DNA from: Cryptomeria japonica
Taxonomy: Eukaryota; Streptophyta; Pinopsida; Cupressales; Cupressaceae
Length of the DNA: 64,000 bases
Direction of reading: 5' to 3'
Assembly: GCF_030272615.1 (NCBI RefSeq)
Contig: NC_081412.1
Location: forward strand, 546,540,202-546,604,201
The notes beneath the pieces were generated by a model that was not told the DNA's origin, made no database searches, and saw nothing but the letters and a program-made list of their open reading frames with translations. Both the position numbers and the translations under genes were made by a program. Position 1 is the stretch's first letter; every line of letters starts with the position of its first letter. Shown piece by piece: positions 1 to 9,893 of this stretch.

Positions 1-307
1 TTATTGTTTAAATTATCTTTCTTATGGGTATCTTGAGAGAAATTTTCCAAAGAAATTCTCATATATCCTTCATTCTTTTCCTTAGGTGTCTAATGTTAAA
101 AGTAATGAAGAGGAGAAAGATATGGGTTCTTTAGAAGGGCCTAAGTCAAGTAGTTCTATTCCATAAGTTCTTGTAATAAATGGAATAATGTTATTCATTA
201 GAGAAAATATTTAGCAAAGGGGTATTGTAATAATAAAATCATTTTCTTAGATTCTTCAGAGAAAAGAATTGGAAATGAAAAAAAGAAGATAAACATTCAA
301 GGTAGTC

Positions 308-850
308 TTGACCTTGAAAAGCGAGAAAGATCTAAATCAAGTATGGATGAAGACAAGAGTGAGAAGAAGGAATATGATGCATCGAAGAAGACAAATTAAT
401 AGAACAACCAATGCAAATAAATCCAGAACTAGAAGAAGAATTTTGGAAGAGCTACTCCTAATCAGGTTGCTCCAACCAAGTTCAATCAACCATTTAATGG
501 TAATTGCTATTCTTGTTGTAAGTTTGGCCATAAGGTTGCTGAATGTAGAAGCAAGATGGGTATAGATTCATTTAGAGCCCCAAGATGTAATGCTATGAAT
601 TATCAACCATTCCATGGATAGTGCTAAGGCTAATAATGATGGAAGTAGGATGAGGAACAATTACATGATGAACAACAATAGTATGACCTCACATTCCTTC
701 AATAGGTATTGTTAGACATGCAAAATGTTCATAGAGCTACTTAGTGCACATTTAATATGAGGAGAAATGGTACCACCTAATACAATTGCAATAAATAAGG
801 ACATATTGCTAAGTTCTATAGATGGAAGAGTATGAGTTTTCCTGCTCCAC
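308..850 (+). pseudogene. Retroelement gag-like remnant with CCHC zinc knuckles (copy 1)
   Basis: One frame shows a complete CX2CX4HX4C zinc knuckle at 505-546 (NCYSCCKFGHKVAEC), the nucleic-acid-binding motif of retrotransposon Gag; its surroundings (basic residues, then ECRSKMG) are most like Copia-type Gag. An acidic and lysine-rich stretch (DEDKSEKKE) lies upstream around 345-375. Further on, 781-820 reads like a second knuckle (YNCNK, stop, GHIAKFY) whose last Cys is now Tyr and which holds a stop codon. Many stops and frame changes make this a pseudogene. The longer open stretch in another frame (308-565) is basic and low in complexity and is not convincing as protein. Confidence 0.6.
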
Positions 851-999
851 AATAGAAGATTGATTTAGATTAGGAAAAGAAGAAGATGAAGGAGATGTGG
901 AAGAAATCAGATGAAGTAAAGGATTTTAGCTTCTACCCACTGTAGAAGTGTCCTCCAAAAAATGAAAAAGAAAGCATAGAGTTAGAGGAGTTGTTCACA

Positions 1000-2258
1000 A
1001 CATATATTCTATCCCCCTTAAGTTTTGAGGCATCTTTTTGAAGCTAACAAGTTTTAGGTATGATTGAGGTACAATGATGAAGATAAGAAGATAGGTTCCT
1101 GAATAAAACAAAATAAAAGGAAGATTCAAGTGATGTTGCAGATGATATAAGGGTAAAAACACAATGTTGTGTCACCCTTTTATAAAGGAAGTGGCAAAAA
1201 AAAACTAAAAATGTTTAACTTCGACCGCATAAAAGTGACATTTCTAAATTGAATTTCAAAATAATCTAAACTGATCAAATGTAGAAATATTAATGAAATT
1301 TATGTCTGTTATTTTATAATTTTTGTTTTTTTTAAATTGACATTTTTTTTTTATATTTTGAAAGACAGATTTTTTATTGCTGAAAAATGCTGAAAATCAG
1401 GGGTTCTGGTCAATGTCGCCAAAAAAAATGAAAGAAAACCTTTTTTTTTCTGATTTTCATTTTCCAAATAGAGGACATATATATATGTAGTGCTAAAAAA
1501 AAATTAAATTTTGATGTATATTTTTTTTGTAATAATATTTTAAAGTCTAACATAGCTGAATTTAGTAGTTTTCATTTGGCATCACCTTTTGTTTACTTAA
1601 TTTATCGTAATAAAAAAAAAATATACCCTTTTGGAGAAGATTCTCTCATCTAGTGAAAAATATATTTTTTAATTTGTTTTTAAATATCATTTAATATATT
1701 TTTTAAATTTCAAATAAGCCTCTTTTTTTATCTTTAAAACCTACTTGCAATGTTTAAAAAATAAAAATATTAAAATTAATCAAAATATAAAAAACATTAT
1801 ATGTCTAGATTCTTGATTTCGAGCTCTACAAAAGGATATTTTTTATTTTTGAAAAAAAAAATTCTGCGTGACGAAAAACAAAGCATAAGTGATTTTTTTT
1901 AGAAATGCATGACGAAAAACAAAGCATAAGTGATTTTTTTTAGAAATGCAGACAAAATGGTCATTTTGCTACCACATCACTAACACTTTGGATAGTTTGG
2001 CCAAACTATGTTTATATTAACAAAGTTTAGCTGAACTCATTTCGGCTGAGCTATTGGCGTCATTTAGGTGTTGCGCTTGTATCAACAGGTGCCACGCAAC
2101 TTGGAAATCATTCGCCCAAATTTTACTACCTCTTCAGAAAAATCACAACTCTCTTAAAAAAAATCTCATTCATTAAAAGATAAAAAACTTATAACTTTAA
2201 TCCTTAAAAAGAGCATATTTTATCTTAGTATTCAAATTTACATCAGTACAAGCTGTGA
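1000..2258. other. AT-rich non-coding stretch
   Basis: Homopolymer-rich A/T sequence with no supported gene. The part to 2117 belongs to the duplicated segment; 2118-2258 is unique here and leads into the open exon-like region. Confidence 0.7.
1869..1950. repeat. Tandem duplication, 2 x 41 bp
   Basis: Two adjacent 41-bp units beginning 'tgacgaaaaacaaagc' at 1869 and 1910. The corresponding place in copy 2 (about 7734-7775) has only one unit, so this doubling arose after the larger duplication or was lost from the other copy. Confidence 0.9.
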
Positions 2259-2354
2259 TTGCTGTGGATATATAGCAATTCAATCTCTGCGCAACTCGCT
2301 CAAATTCCGTTCAGAAACGAGAACTTTGCAGGAAACTCTGTGACTTGGGCATCA

Positions 2355-2690
2355 ATGAAGAAACTTGGATCTGCTGGATGCAGTCAACCCTTTTCAACAC
2401 AAGTCCCCATTCTTCCTTTTACTGCTTCCAAAGTTCCACTGTCATCCTCGTTTTCTGGTTTGCATTCCTCCACTTCCCCACCTTCTAAGAGGGGTGATAA
2501 CAGAGGGATTGGAATTCTCCTGACGAACAAATCTGGAGGTGGGGGCATCACTTTCAAAGTTGGAGGCGCACGATTTTTCAATCGTTTTCTTTCCCCTTCA
2601 TGCTTATCTGCGTCTGGTAGAGTTCTCGAATCCATGGTCACTGATCACTCGACAGGAACAAAGAATTTATCTTATCCTTTGGCTGTTTGA
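2355..2690 (+). CDS. Hypothetical protein or first exon, Ser-rich N-terminus
   Basis: An ATG at 2355 opens 111 codons ending TGA at 2688-2690; the frame is also open upstream to about 2259 but without another ATG. The sequence is less AT-rich than its surroundings. The predicted N-terminus (MKKLGSAGCSQPF...) is rich in Ser, Pro, Thr and small residues and poor in acids, with a Gly run (SGGGG) near residue 66, which resembles a plastid transit peptide; no conserved domain follows. It may be the first exon of a host gene whose later exons are missing or a captured gene fragment. I do not recognise the family. The following 400 bp contain no convincing continuation. Confidence 0.35.
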   Translation: MKKLGSAGCSQPFSTQVPILPFTASKVPLSSSFSGLHSSTSPPSKRGDNRGIGILLTNKSGGGGITFKVGGARFFNRFLSPSCLSASGRVLESMVTDHSTGTKNLSYPLAV

Positions 2691-2800
2691 GTTTGAGCTT
2701 GTTCATACAACAGATTGGATACAAATACCCACATTCGGCAAACAAAAGAGGTTAGCAAATTTGTTTATAACTCTGACCAATGCCGCGGGTAGTATGAGCA

Positions 2801-2867
2801 GATCAGATTCGATGTTTGATAGGATCAGATTCAATGTTTTGATAGGATCAGATTCGATGTTTTACAG
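2801..2867. repeat. Tandem repeat, 3 x 22-23 bp
   Basis: Three adjacent units (starts 2801, 2823, 2846) sharing 'gatcagattc(g/a)atgttt'. It lies just downstream of the exon-like ORF. Confidence 0.85.
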
Positions 2868-4090
2868 AATCGGATTTGTTGTTTTAGTACCGTGCCGGCT
2901 TGATTTATGAGTCTCTTTACTTTGCTGTGGACTTGTAATATGAAGTCTTGGGTCAAGCCAAACAAGTTAGGGCTACAGATAGAGCCCGTTGGTTTTGTGG
3001 TCACCGACTTCTGCGTAAAAGTTCACTTCTCGACATGAGAACCGCCCCAAAAACGATCTGATTCAATGTAGAAAAGGATTGGCAATGACATTATGTAAAG
3101 TTCACGTGCTTGGAATTTTGTATCTCGACCGACCTAAACTTTTCGATTTTAATGCAGCCGTCCGCTCACAAGGATCTGGTCTTTGAGGATAAGTATTAAT
3201 GGTAACGTTGAAATTCAACGTACCCCGTGTGCGTATGCAGCCTCTGTGTGGGTCCCATTCTGTTTTGAAGACTCCAAATGTATCTGGTATAATCAGTTTG
3301 TTATTGTTTTTTATGTTTCGCTCTTTCTTTTCTCATGGCTTGACTTATATCGAGTTATATTGTTTTCCTCTATGTGAGATTCTATTTCTTGGATACATTT
3401 GGTTTCTTTGAAATGTATATGTTTTTTCGACATATTGGTAAGTGGGGAAGGGTTATTCAATTTTTAGAATGCACTAAACATTTATTATAAAGTATTTATA
3501 ATGTATAAAGGATAATGATGTCTTCGTGCATTTTAAGTTTTAGACGGCTGTTTTTTAGGAAGTGTCTATGTGCTTGCTATTATGTTTTCCTTAAGACTTT
3601 GCTAGTTTTTGCATGTGTGTGACCTTCTCGTAGTACTTTGCAAGTTTATGCATGTTTGAGCCTTGCTACATTTCTCTGCAAGTTTATGCATATGTGAGCC
3701 TTGCTACATTTTTGTGCAAGTATTTGTATGTGTGTGGGCCTTGTGGATCTTTATTCATGTCTTTGTTAGTTCTTGCATGTGGGTAAAGATGTTTTGTGTG
3801 TGTGTGAACTTCTTTTTTTTGGTTTTTTTCCCTTTGTTGTGGATTTTGTGAAGTTGGAAGATTGGGAGATTCACATTTGTTTTTCTCTTGAAAGTTGTTT
3901 GCTTTGTATTATCAGGGTTTTCTTGTGTAGACTTAATAAAATTTTAGAACATAGCTATTGGATTTGGCTTTAAGGAAGCTTTTCTCCTAAGTTTCCTATG
4001 GTAGGATCTGGAAGGGACCTAGTGAGTCCATTACTTTTCTTTAAAAGATGTTTGAACAAATGTAGTTACAACATTCAACAATACAAATGC
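2868..4090. other. No supported gene; contains source of a 170-bp dispersed repeat
   Basis: T-rich sequence with short open frames of low-complexity hydrophobic residues that I do not accept as genes. Positions 3084-3255 recur at 4855-5025 in the same orientation with about 15% differences by eye. Confidence 0.6.
3084..3255. repeat. Direct repeat copy a (partner 4855-5025)
   Basis: Both copies share the order 'aatgacattatgtaaagtt', 'gattttaatgca' and 'gataagtattaatg' at matching spacing. Copy b is fused to sequences of the 4.1-5.7 kb repeat cluster, so the neighbourhood was rearranged after duplication. Confidence 0.85.
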
Positions 4091-5640
4091 TATCACAATT
4101 TTCATGCAAGATATGCATGGAGCTTGATAATATCCTTTTCTCTAATGAGTGTCTTTAAAATGTAGTTCATTGTCTTATTTTGATCATTAATCTAGATGTT
4201 ATTGTAAATGGTATGCTCTACCTATTAGAACATTCTTTAGCATACAAATTTGTGATTTTGAAAGTCGACTTATCTTTCCTTGAGAATTGGGAACATTAGA
4301 CATGACAACTAAAGGGAGATGTATGAAGGTTATATTTGAGGCGCAAAAGGTTTTTTCATTGTAGTTTTTCACGTATGGTTGATCAAAGGATTGATAAAAT
4401 CCCCTACACTAATGGATGTATATTGTGAAGCTCATGAATCTCATTTTGCTCATTAATCAAGGGGTTATTGCAAATGATATGCTCTACCTAATAGAACATG
4501 CTTTTATATGCAGATTCATAGGTTTCAAAGACAAGTTATATTTTCTTGAGAATTGGGCATATTAATAATTAGACATGGCAAATAGAGGGAGATATATAAT
4601 TTATACTAGAGGCAAAAGGTTTTTTCTTTGCGGTTTTGTCGCACATAGCTAATCAAAATGTCTTTCCAAGGAAAGTTAAATCTTCATGGTCAAGTTGCTT
4701 TGTTTATTAAAACTTAGCATGAAGAGTTGATCTAGTTGAGGAAATTTTGTCTAAGATTTCAATTTGGGTTCACCTTCTTCATGCTAGGTATCTCGACCAA
4801 CTTGAACTTAGAATGAAGAGTTGATCTAGTTGAGGAAATTTTATCTAAGATTTCAATGACATTATGTAAAGTTTACATAGTTGGAATTTAGTACTTGACT
4901 GACCTGAACTTTATGATTTTAATGCATCCGTCTTCTCATGAGGATATGGTCTTTAAGGATAAGTATTAATGACAATGTTGAAATTCAACGTCTTGCGTGT
5001 GCGTATGGAGACTCTGCATGGGTTCCTTTGAGGAAATTTTGTCTAAGATTCCATCTATCTTATTTTGATAATTAATCTAGGTGTTATTGTAAATGGCATG
5101 CTCTACCTATTAGAACATGCTTTAGCATATAAATTTATGATTTTCAAAGTCGACTTATATTTCCTTGAGAATTGGGCACATTAGACATGACAACTAGAGG
5201 GAGATATATGGAGGTTATATTTGAGGTGCAAAAGGTTTTTACATTGTTGTTTTTCGTGTATGGTCGATTACAGGATTGATAAAATCCCCCACTCTAATGG
5301 ATGTCTATTGTGAAGCTCATCTTATTTTGGTCTTTAATCAAGGGGTTATTGCAAATGATATGCTCTACCTAATAGAACATGATTTTATATTCAAATGCAT
5401 AGGTCTAAAAGCCAAGTTATATTTCCTTAAAAATTGGGCATATTAGACATGGCAAATAGAGGGAGATATATAATTTATACTAGAGGCAAAAGGTTTTTTC
5501 TTTTTGGTTTTGTCACACATGGCTAATCAAAATATCTTTCCAAGGAGACCCAAGTTATCTTCATAGTAAAGTTCCTCTATTTATTAAAACTTAGCATGAA
5601 GAGTTGATCTAGTTGAGGAAATTTCGTCTAAGATTTCAGT
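4090..5640. repeat. Cluster of internal direct duplications
   Basis: Two blocks occur twice in the same order and orientation: about 4130-4430 matches 5050-5310 ('gctctacctattagaacat' and 'gttatatttgagg'), and about 4440-4740 matches 5320-5610 ('aatcaaggggttattgcaaa'). The phrase 'gttgatctagttgaggaaat' appears three times (about 4721, 4816 and 5601). The blocks look like decayed ORF1/gag coding sequence of the kind seen intact enough to read at 5610-5945. Confidence 0.8.
4855..5025. repeat. Direct repeat copy b (partner 3084-3255)
   Basis: Counterpart of 3084-3255; embedded between two copies of the 'gaggaaatttt' block. Confidence 0.85.
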
Positions 5641-5945
5641 TTGGGTTCACCTTCTTTATCTTTCATTAGAATTCTAGAGCCTTGATATTTTGCATTCTAT
5701 TGTAGTTATTCTTGAAAAACCTATGGGCCTATCTCATCACATGTGGAAGATAAAGGGAATTATGTTTTCTTATATTTGTGTGGAAATTGATCTTAATAAT
5801 CCATTTTCTAATTTTATAGACATTAGCCTAGGAAGCATGCATTAGATTCAACATTTAGATTATGGTGCGACTCTTATTTCTTGTTATTATTTAAATTATC
5901 TTTCTTATGGGTATCTTGAGAGAAATTTTCCAAAGAAATTCTCAT
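5610..5945 (+). pseudogene. DUF4283-like ORF1/gag remnant with degenerate zinc knuckle
   Basis: One frame runs with only two stops through motifs expected of the DUF4283 domain of plant LINE ORF1 and related retroelement proteins: ISVWVHLLYLSLEF (compare the usual 'PVWVRLPgLPleyW'), then SLDILHSI, then YICVEIDLNNPF, and at the end YGYLERNFPK, which resembles 'fGHlqRnCPk' with His changed to Tyr and Cys to Phe. Those two changes are what C-to-T decay of methylated DNA would give. The frame continues across the start of duplication copy 2 (5884), showing that the duplicated unit once extended further left. Role in life: RNA binding by a retroelement ORF1/Gag protein. Not functional now. Confidence 0.55.
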
Positions 5946-7908
5946 ATATCCTTCATTCTTTTCCTTAGGTGTCTAATGTTAAAAGTAATGAAAAGGAGAA
6001 AGATATGGGTTCTTTAAAAGGGCCTAAGTCAAGTAGTTCCATTCCATAAGTTCTTGTAATAAATGGAAGAATGCTATTCATTAGAGAAAATATTTAGCAA
6101 AGGGCTATTGTAATAATAAAATTATTTTCTTAGATTCTTCAGAGAAAAGAATTGGAAAATGAAAAAGAGAAGATAAACATTCAAGGTAATCTTGACCTTG
6201 AAAAGGGAGAAAGATATAAATAAAGTATGGATGAAGACAAGAGTGAGAAGAAGGAAGATGATGCATCGAAGAAGACAAATGAATAGAACAACCAATGCAG
6301 ACAAATCTAGAACTAGAAGAAGAATTTTGAAAGAGCTACTCCTAATGAGGTTGCTCCAACCAAGTTCAATCAACCATTTAATGGTAATTTCTATTGTTGT
6401 TGTAAGTTTGGCCATAAGGTTGTTGAATGTAGAAGCAAGATGGGTATGGATTCATTTAGAGCTCCAAGATGTAATGCTATGAATTATCAACCATTCCATG
6501 GATAGTGCTAAGGCTAATAATGATGGAAGTAGGATGAGGAACAATAATAGTATGACCTCACATTCCTTCAATAGGTATTGTTACACATGCAAAATGTTCA
6601 TCGAGTTGTTGAGTGCATATTTAATATGAGGAGAAATGGTAAAACCTAATACAATTGCAATAAATAACAACATATTGCTAAGTTCTATAGATGGAGGAGT
6701 ATGAGTTTTCCTGCTCCACAATAGAAGCTTGATCTAGATTAGGAAAAGAAAAAGATGAAGGAGATGTGGAAGAAATCAGATGAAGTAAAGGATTTGAACT
6801 TCTACCCAGTGTAGAAGTGTCCTCCAAAAAATGAAAATAAAACATAGAGTTAGGAGGAGTTGTTCACAACATATATTCTATCCCCCCTAAGTTTTGAGGC
6901 ATCTTTTTGAAGCTAACAAGTTTCAGGTATGATTGAGGTACAATGATGAAGATAAGAAGATAGGTTCTTGAATAAAACAAAATAAAAGGAAGATTCAAGT
7001 GATGTTTCAGATGATAGAAGGGTAAAAGAACAATGTTGTGTCACCCTTTTATAAAGGAAGTGGCAAAAAAAACTAAAACTGTTTAACTTCGACCACATAA
7101 AAGTGACATTTCTAAATTGAATTTTAAAATGATCTAAACTGATCAAACGTAGAAATATTAATGAAATTTATGTCTATTATTTAATAATTTTTGTTTTTTT
7201 AAATTGACATTTATTTTTTATTTTTTCAATGACAGATTTTTTATTGCCGAAAAATGCTGAAAATCAGGGGTTCTAGTCAATCTCACCCAAAAAGATGAAA
7301 GAAAACTTATTTTTTTCTGATTTTCATTTTCCAAATAGAGGACATATATATGCAGTGCTAAAAGAAAATTTAAATTTTGATGTATATTTTTTTTGTAATA
7401 ATATTACAAAGTCCAACATAACTGAATTTAGTAGTTTTAATTTGGCATCACCTTTTTGTTTACTAAATTTATCATAATAAAAAAAATATACCCTTTTGGA
7501 GAAGACTCTCTCATCTAGTGAAAAATATAATTTTTAATTTGTTTTTTAATATCATTTAATATATATTTTTAATTTCAAATAAGCCTCTTTTTTATCTTTA
7601 AAACCTACTTGCAATGTTTAAAAAATAAAAATATTAAAATTAATCAAAATATAAAAAACATTATATGTCTAGATTCTTGATTTCGAGCTCTACAGAAGGG
7701 TATTTTTTATTTTTGAGAAAAAAAGATTCTGCCTGACGAAAAAACAAAGCATAAGTGAAATTTTTTAGAAATGTAGACAAAATGGTCATTTTGCTGCCAC
7801 ATCACTGAAACTTAGGATAGTTTGGCTGAACTCATTTCGGTTGAACTATTGGCGTCATTTAGGTGTTGTGTTTGCACCAACAGGTGCCACACAACATGGA
7901 AATCATTC
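5884..7908. repeat. Direct segmental duplication, copy 2
   Basis: Counterpart of 1-2117 in the same orientation, offset 5883 bp at the left end. Homology ends near 7908; the sequence then continues as 'aacttagttcaaccgaac', different from what follows copy 1. Confidence 0.9.
6192..6730 (+). pseudogene. Retroelement gag-like remnant with CCHC zinc knuckle (copy 2)
   Basis: Same frame and order as 308-850. The main knuckle lies at 6389-6430, but its first Cys codon is now TTC (Phe), so the metal site is broken here while it is intact in copy 1. The second knuckle (6651-6690) has the same stop and a Gly to Gln change. Both copies therefore decayed from an already damaged parent and then separately. 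Confidence 0.6.
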
Positions 7909-8109
7909 GACGTAACTTAGTTCAACCGAACTTAGTTAAGCCAAACTAAGTTTGGATGGGTTGCACCTAGTTATCCCAAAGGGTCACATGCTTGTGCTTT
8001 TGCCTAGAAGGTTGTAGAACAAAAATTCATATTCTAGATTTATGTGTTGGCACATCTATCCATGGGGAGAAATTCAAGGTATATGCTTTGTCTCCTAGAT
8101 TGATATGAT
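6900..8109. other. AT-rich stretch without gene
   Basis: To 7908 this is the tail of duplication copy 2. From 7909 to 8109 a different sequence follows that continues on the other side of the Copia insertion at 14302; across the joined site a short open run (LDLCVGTSIHGEKF...) suggests the Copia element landed in decayed retroelement coding sequence. Confidence 0.5.
8105..8109. other. Target-site duplication (left), ATGAT
   Basis: ATGAT directly before the left LTR matches ATGAT at 14302-14306 directly after the right LTR, the 5-bp duplication expected for LTR retrotransposon integration. Confidence 0.85.
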
Positions 8110-8568
8110 TGTTAGAATTCATGAAATGTGAATCCCACAAGCCCAACTATCTTCTACAAGAATACCTGTCACACATAAAGAGAGAATTGAACAACAAAGA
8201 ATAATTGAAGACAATTAACAATATTTGAATGTATTACTTTTAAATTGTTTATTGCTTTTTCTTTAGTTACAATGAAGGATATAACATCCTTATAAAAAAA
8301 TCTAAGTCTAAAGATAGAAACCCTAAATGGTAGAGTCTACAAGATACACTGAGAGTTTGAAACACAATGCAGGAATAAGTCATGTCTGCATAAATAGCAT
8401 AATAGACTAATTAATGCATGAAACTTAAAATATAAACATAGTTTGTTTTTCCTAGTTTGCATTATGCATGGAGATAAATATTAATTAATTAATTAACTAA
8501 ATAATAAATTATTTATTGATTTAATGCAATTAAATGAATAATTAGTATAAAAATTATTTACTCCAACA
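8110..8568 (-). repeat. 3' LTR of the Copia-type element
   Basis: Begins TGTTAG and ends CCAACA on the plus strand; on the minus strand it begins TGTTGGAG, a common Copia LTR start. Matches 13841-14301 over its full length. Confidence 0.85.
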
Positions 8569-8576
8569 CCCCTTTG
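8569..8576 (-). other. Polypurine tract of the Copia-type element
   Basis: Minus-strand AAAGGGG immediately before TGTTGGAG of the 3' LTR; the priming site for plus-strand DNA synthesis. Confidence 0.7.
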
Positions 8577-9893
8577 AATGCACAATTGGGGAGAGACAAA
8601 AAAGATGTAAGAAAAAAACATGCAAAGATGAATGCAAGATGGGTCCCAACATAAAGCTTGATGAGGTACCCATGAACAAACATGGAAGTTTGTCAGAAAT
8701 GGAGCAAAGTAGAAAAATCAGTGGGAAAAAAGATCTTCTCCAAAAGAGAAACAAAAAACAAGTATGAAGAAATATTGAAGCATGAAGAAGATGCAAACAC
8801 TATCGTAGAATGACTGCTATGATGTTGAAAAAAGAACCTCCATAAATAGAAATGCAAGAGTGTCAATATGGTAAGTGTTCCATCTCACGAAATGCATGGG
8901 TAAATGGCCGCACTACATCTCCTAGTACATAGGAACAACTACTGAATACATAGATAACTCCAATGTGAAACCAAGGAAGCATTAGCACCAACAATAGAAA
9001 CCCCCCAATAATCCTGACAAGGGAGAGATATGACAAGTACACTAAATCTGAATTCTATTTTCCATGATGCCAAAACAAATAGAAATCCAAGACAAGAGAG
9101 ATGGAGCTTGGATCATAAGAGGACAAAATAGGGCTAGAAAAAACATTATTGACTTTGGAAGGTTTAGAGATAGTGGACTAGTAATATATCTATAAAAATA
9201 GACCTGATATTTGATAGAGATCTGAATCATTTTTTCGATGATATCTCGTTTGTGAAAAATGGAGTCAGGATGAACAAGATATGCCCCTGGGAGTGCAAAC
9301 CACAACTTTTGACTTCAACTAGAAAAAAGATTGTGAAATAAAAAATTAAAAAAAACCTCCATATCTGGATAGGTCTCGAAAAGAGATTTCCAACGATATA
9401 TGGTTTGTGCGATTTCATCTCCGTATGCTCAAGTTATGAGCCAAAAACTAACTCCCTCTTTTAGGGCACAAAGATGGTCCAAAGGGCCATGTATGTTGAT
9501 TGTACTGTTGACATCAACATGATGTCATGATGACATTAGCACTGATGCAAGGTACTTTTTCTATAGAAGGTTAACCTTTTTTTTTAAAAAAAATTAAAAA
9601 ACCAGTAATCAAATTTTTTTTTACTAGCCATTTTAAAAAAAAAAAAAAAATTTCTGACGTAGGTGTAGTTATGGTCATACTAATTTTCATGCCTCGATAA
9701 GTATGCCAATCAAAAATCATCCCAAATGCCCCTATCACCAAAAATAGGAAAATTATATATCAAAATTCATGGAATTGCCCTTCTAAATCCAACCATCAGG
9801 TTCTTTTGGGCCCAAAAAGATCTGAATTTTTAGGTACCCTCTGGAACAAATAAAAACCCTTGAATTTTGAACTGTTGCAAAATGGACTCTGTA
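8577..9893. other. Interior of Copia-type element, no gene seen
   Basis: No retroelement protein motif is readable in either strand. Homopolymer A and T runs occur at 9572-9650. Confidence 0.6.

Larger units (their letters stand above)
1..2117. repeat. Direct segmental duplication, copy 1 (left-truncated by window edge)
   Basis: This stretch matches 5884-7908 almost base for base in the same orientation, with scattered substitutions and small indels. The match stops at about 2117/7908, just after a shared stretch around 'ggaaatcattcg'. The left limit cannot be seen because the copy runs off the window. It contains decayed gag-like reading frames (to about 960) and then AT-rich sequence without genes (about 1000-2100). 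Two local differences separate the copies: a 41-bp unit is doubled here and single in copy 2, and copy 1 has about 30 extra bases around 2000-2030. Confidence 0.9.

Noticed and set aside
3183-3973. Several 60-70 codon open frames
   Set aside because: Phe/Leu/Cys-rich translations of T-rich DNA with no homology pattern and no shared frame.
1-7908. The two 2-kb direct copies as LTRs of one element
   Set aside because: They contain gag/ORF1-like coding remnants, lack TG...CA ends and PBS/PPT at their inner edges, and the coding frame runs across the left edge of copy 2.
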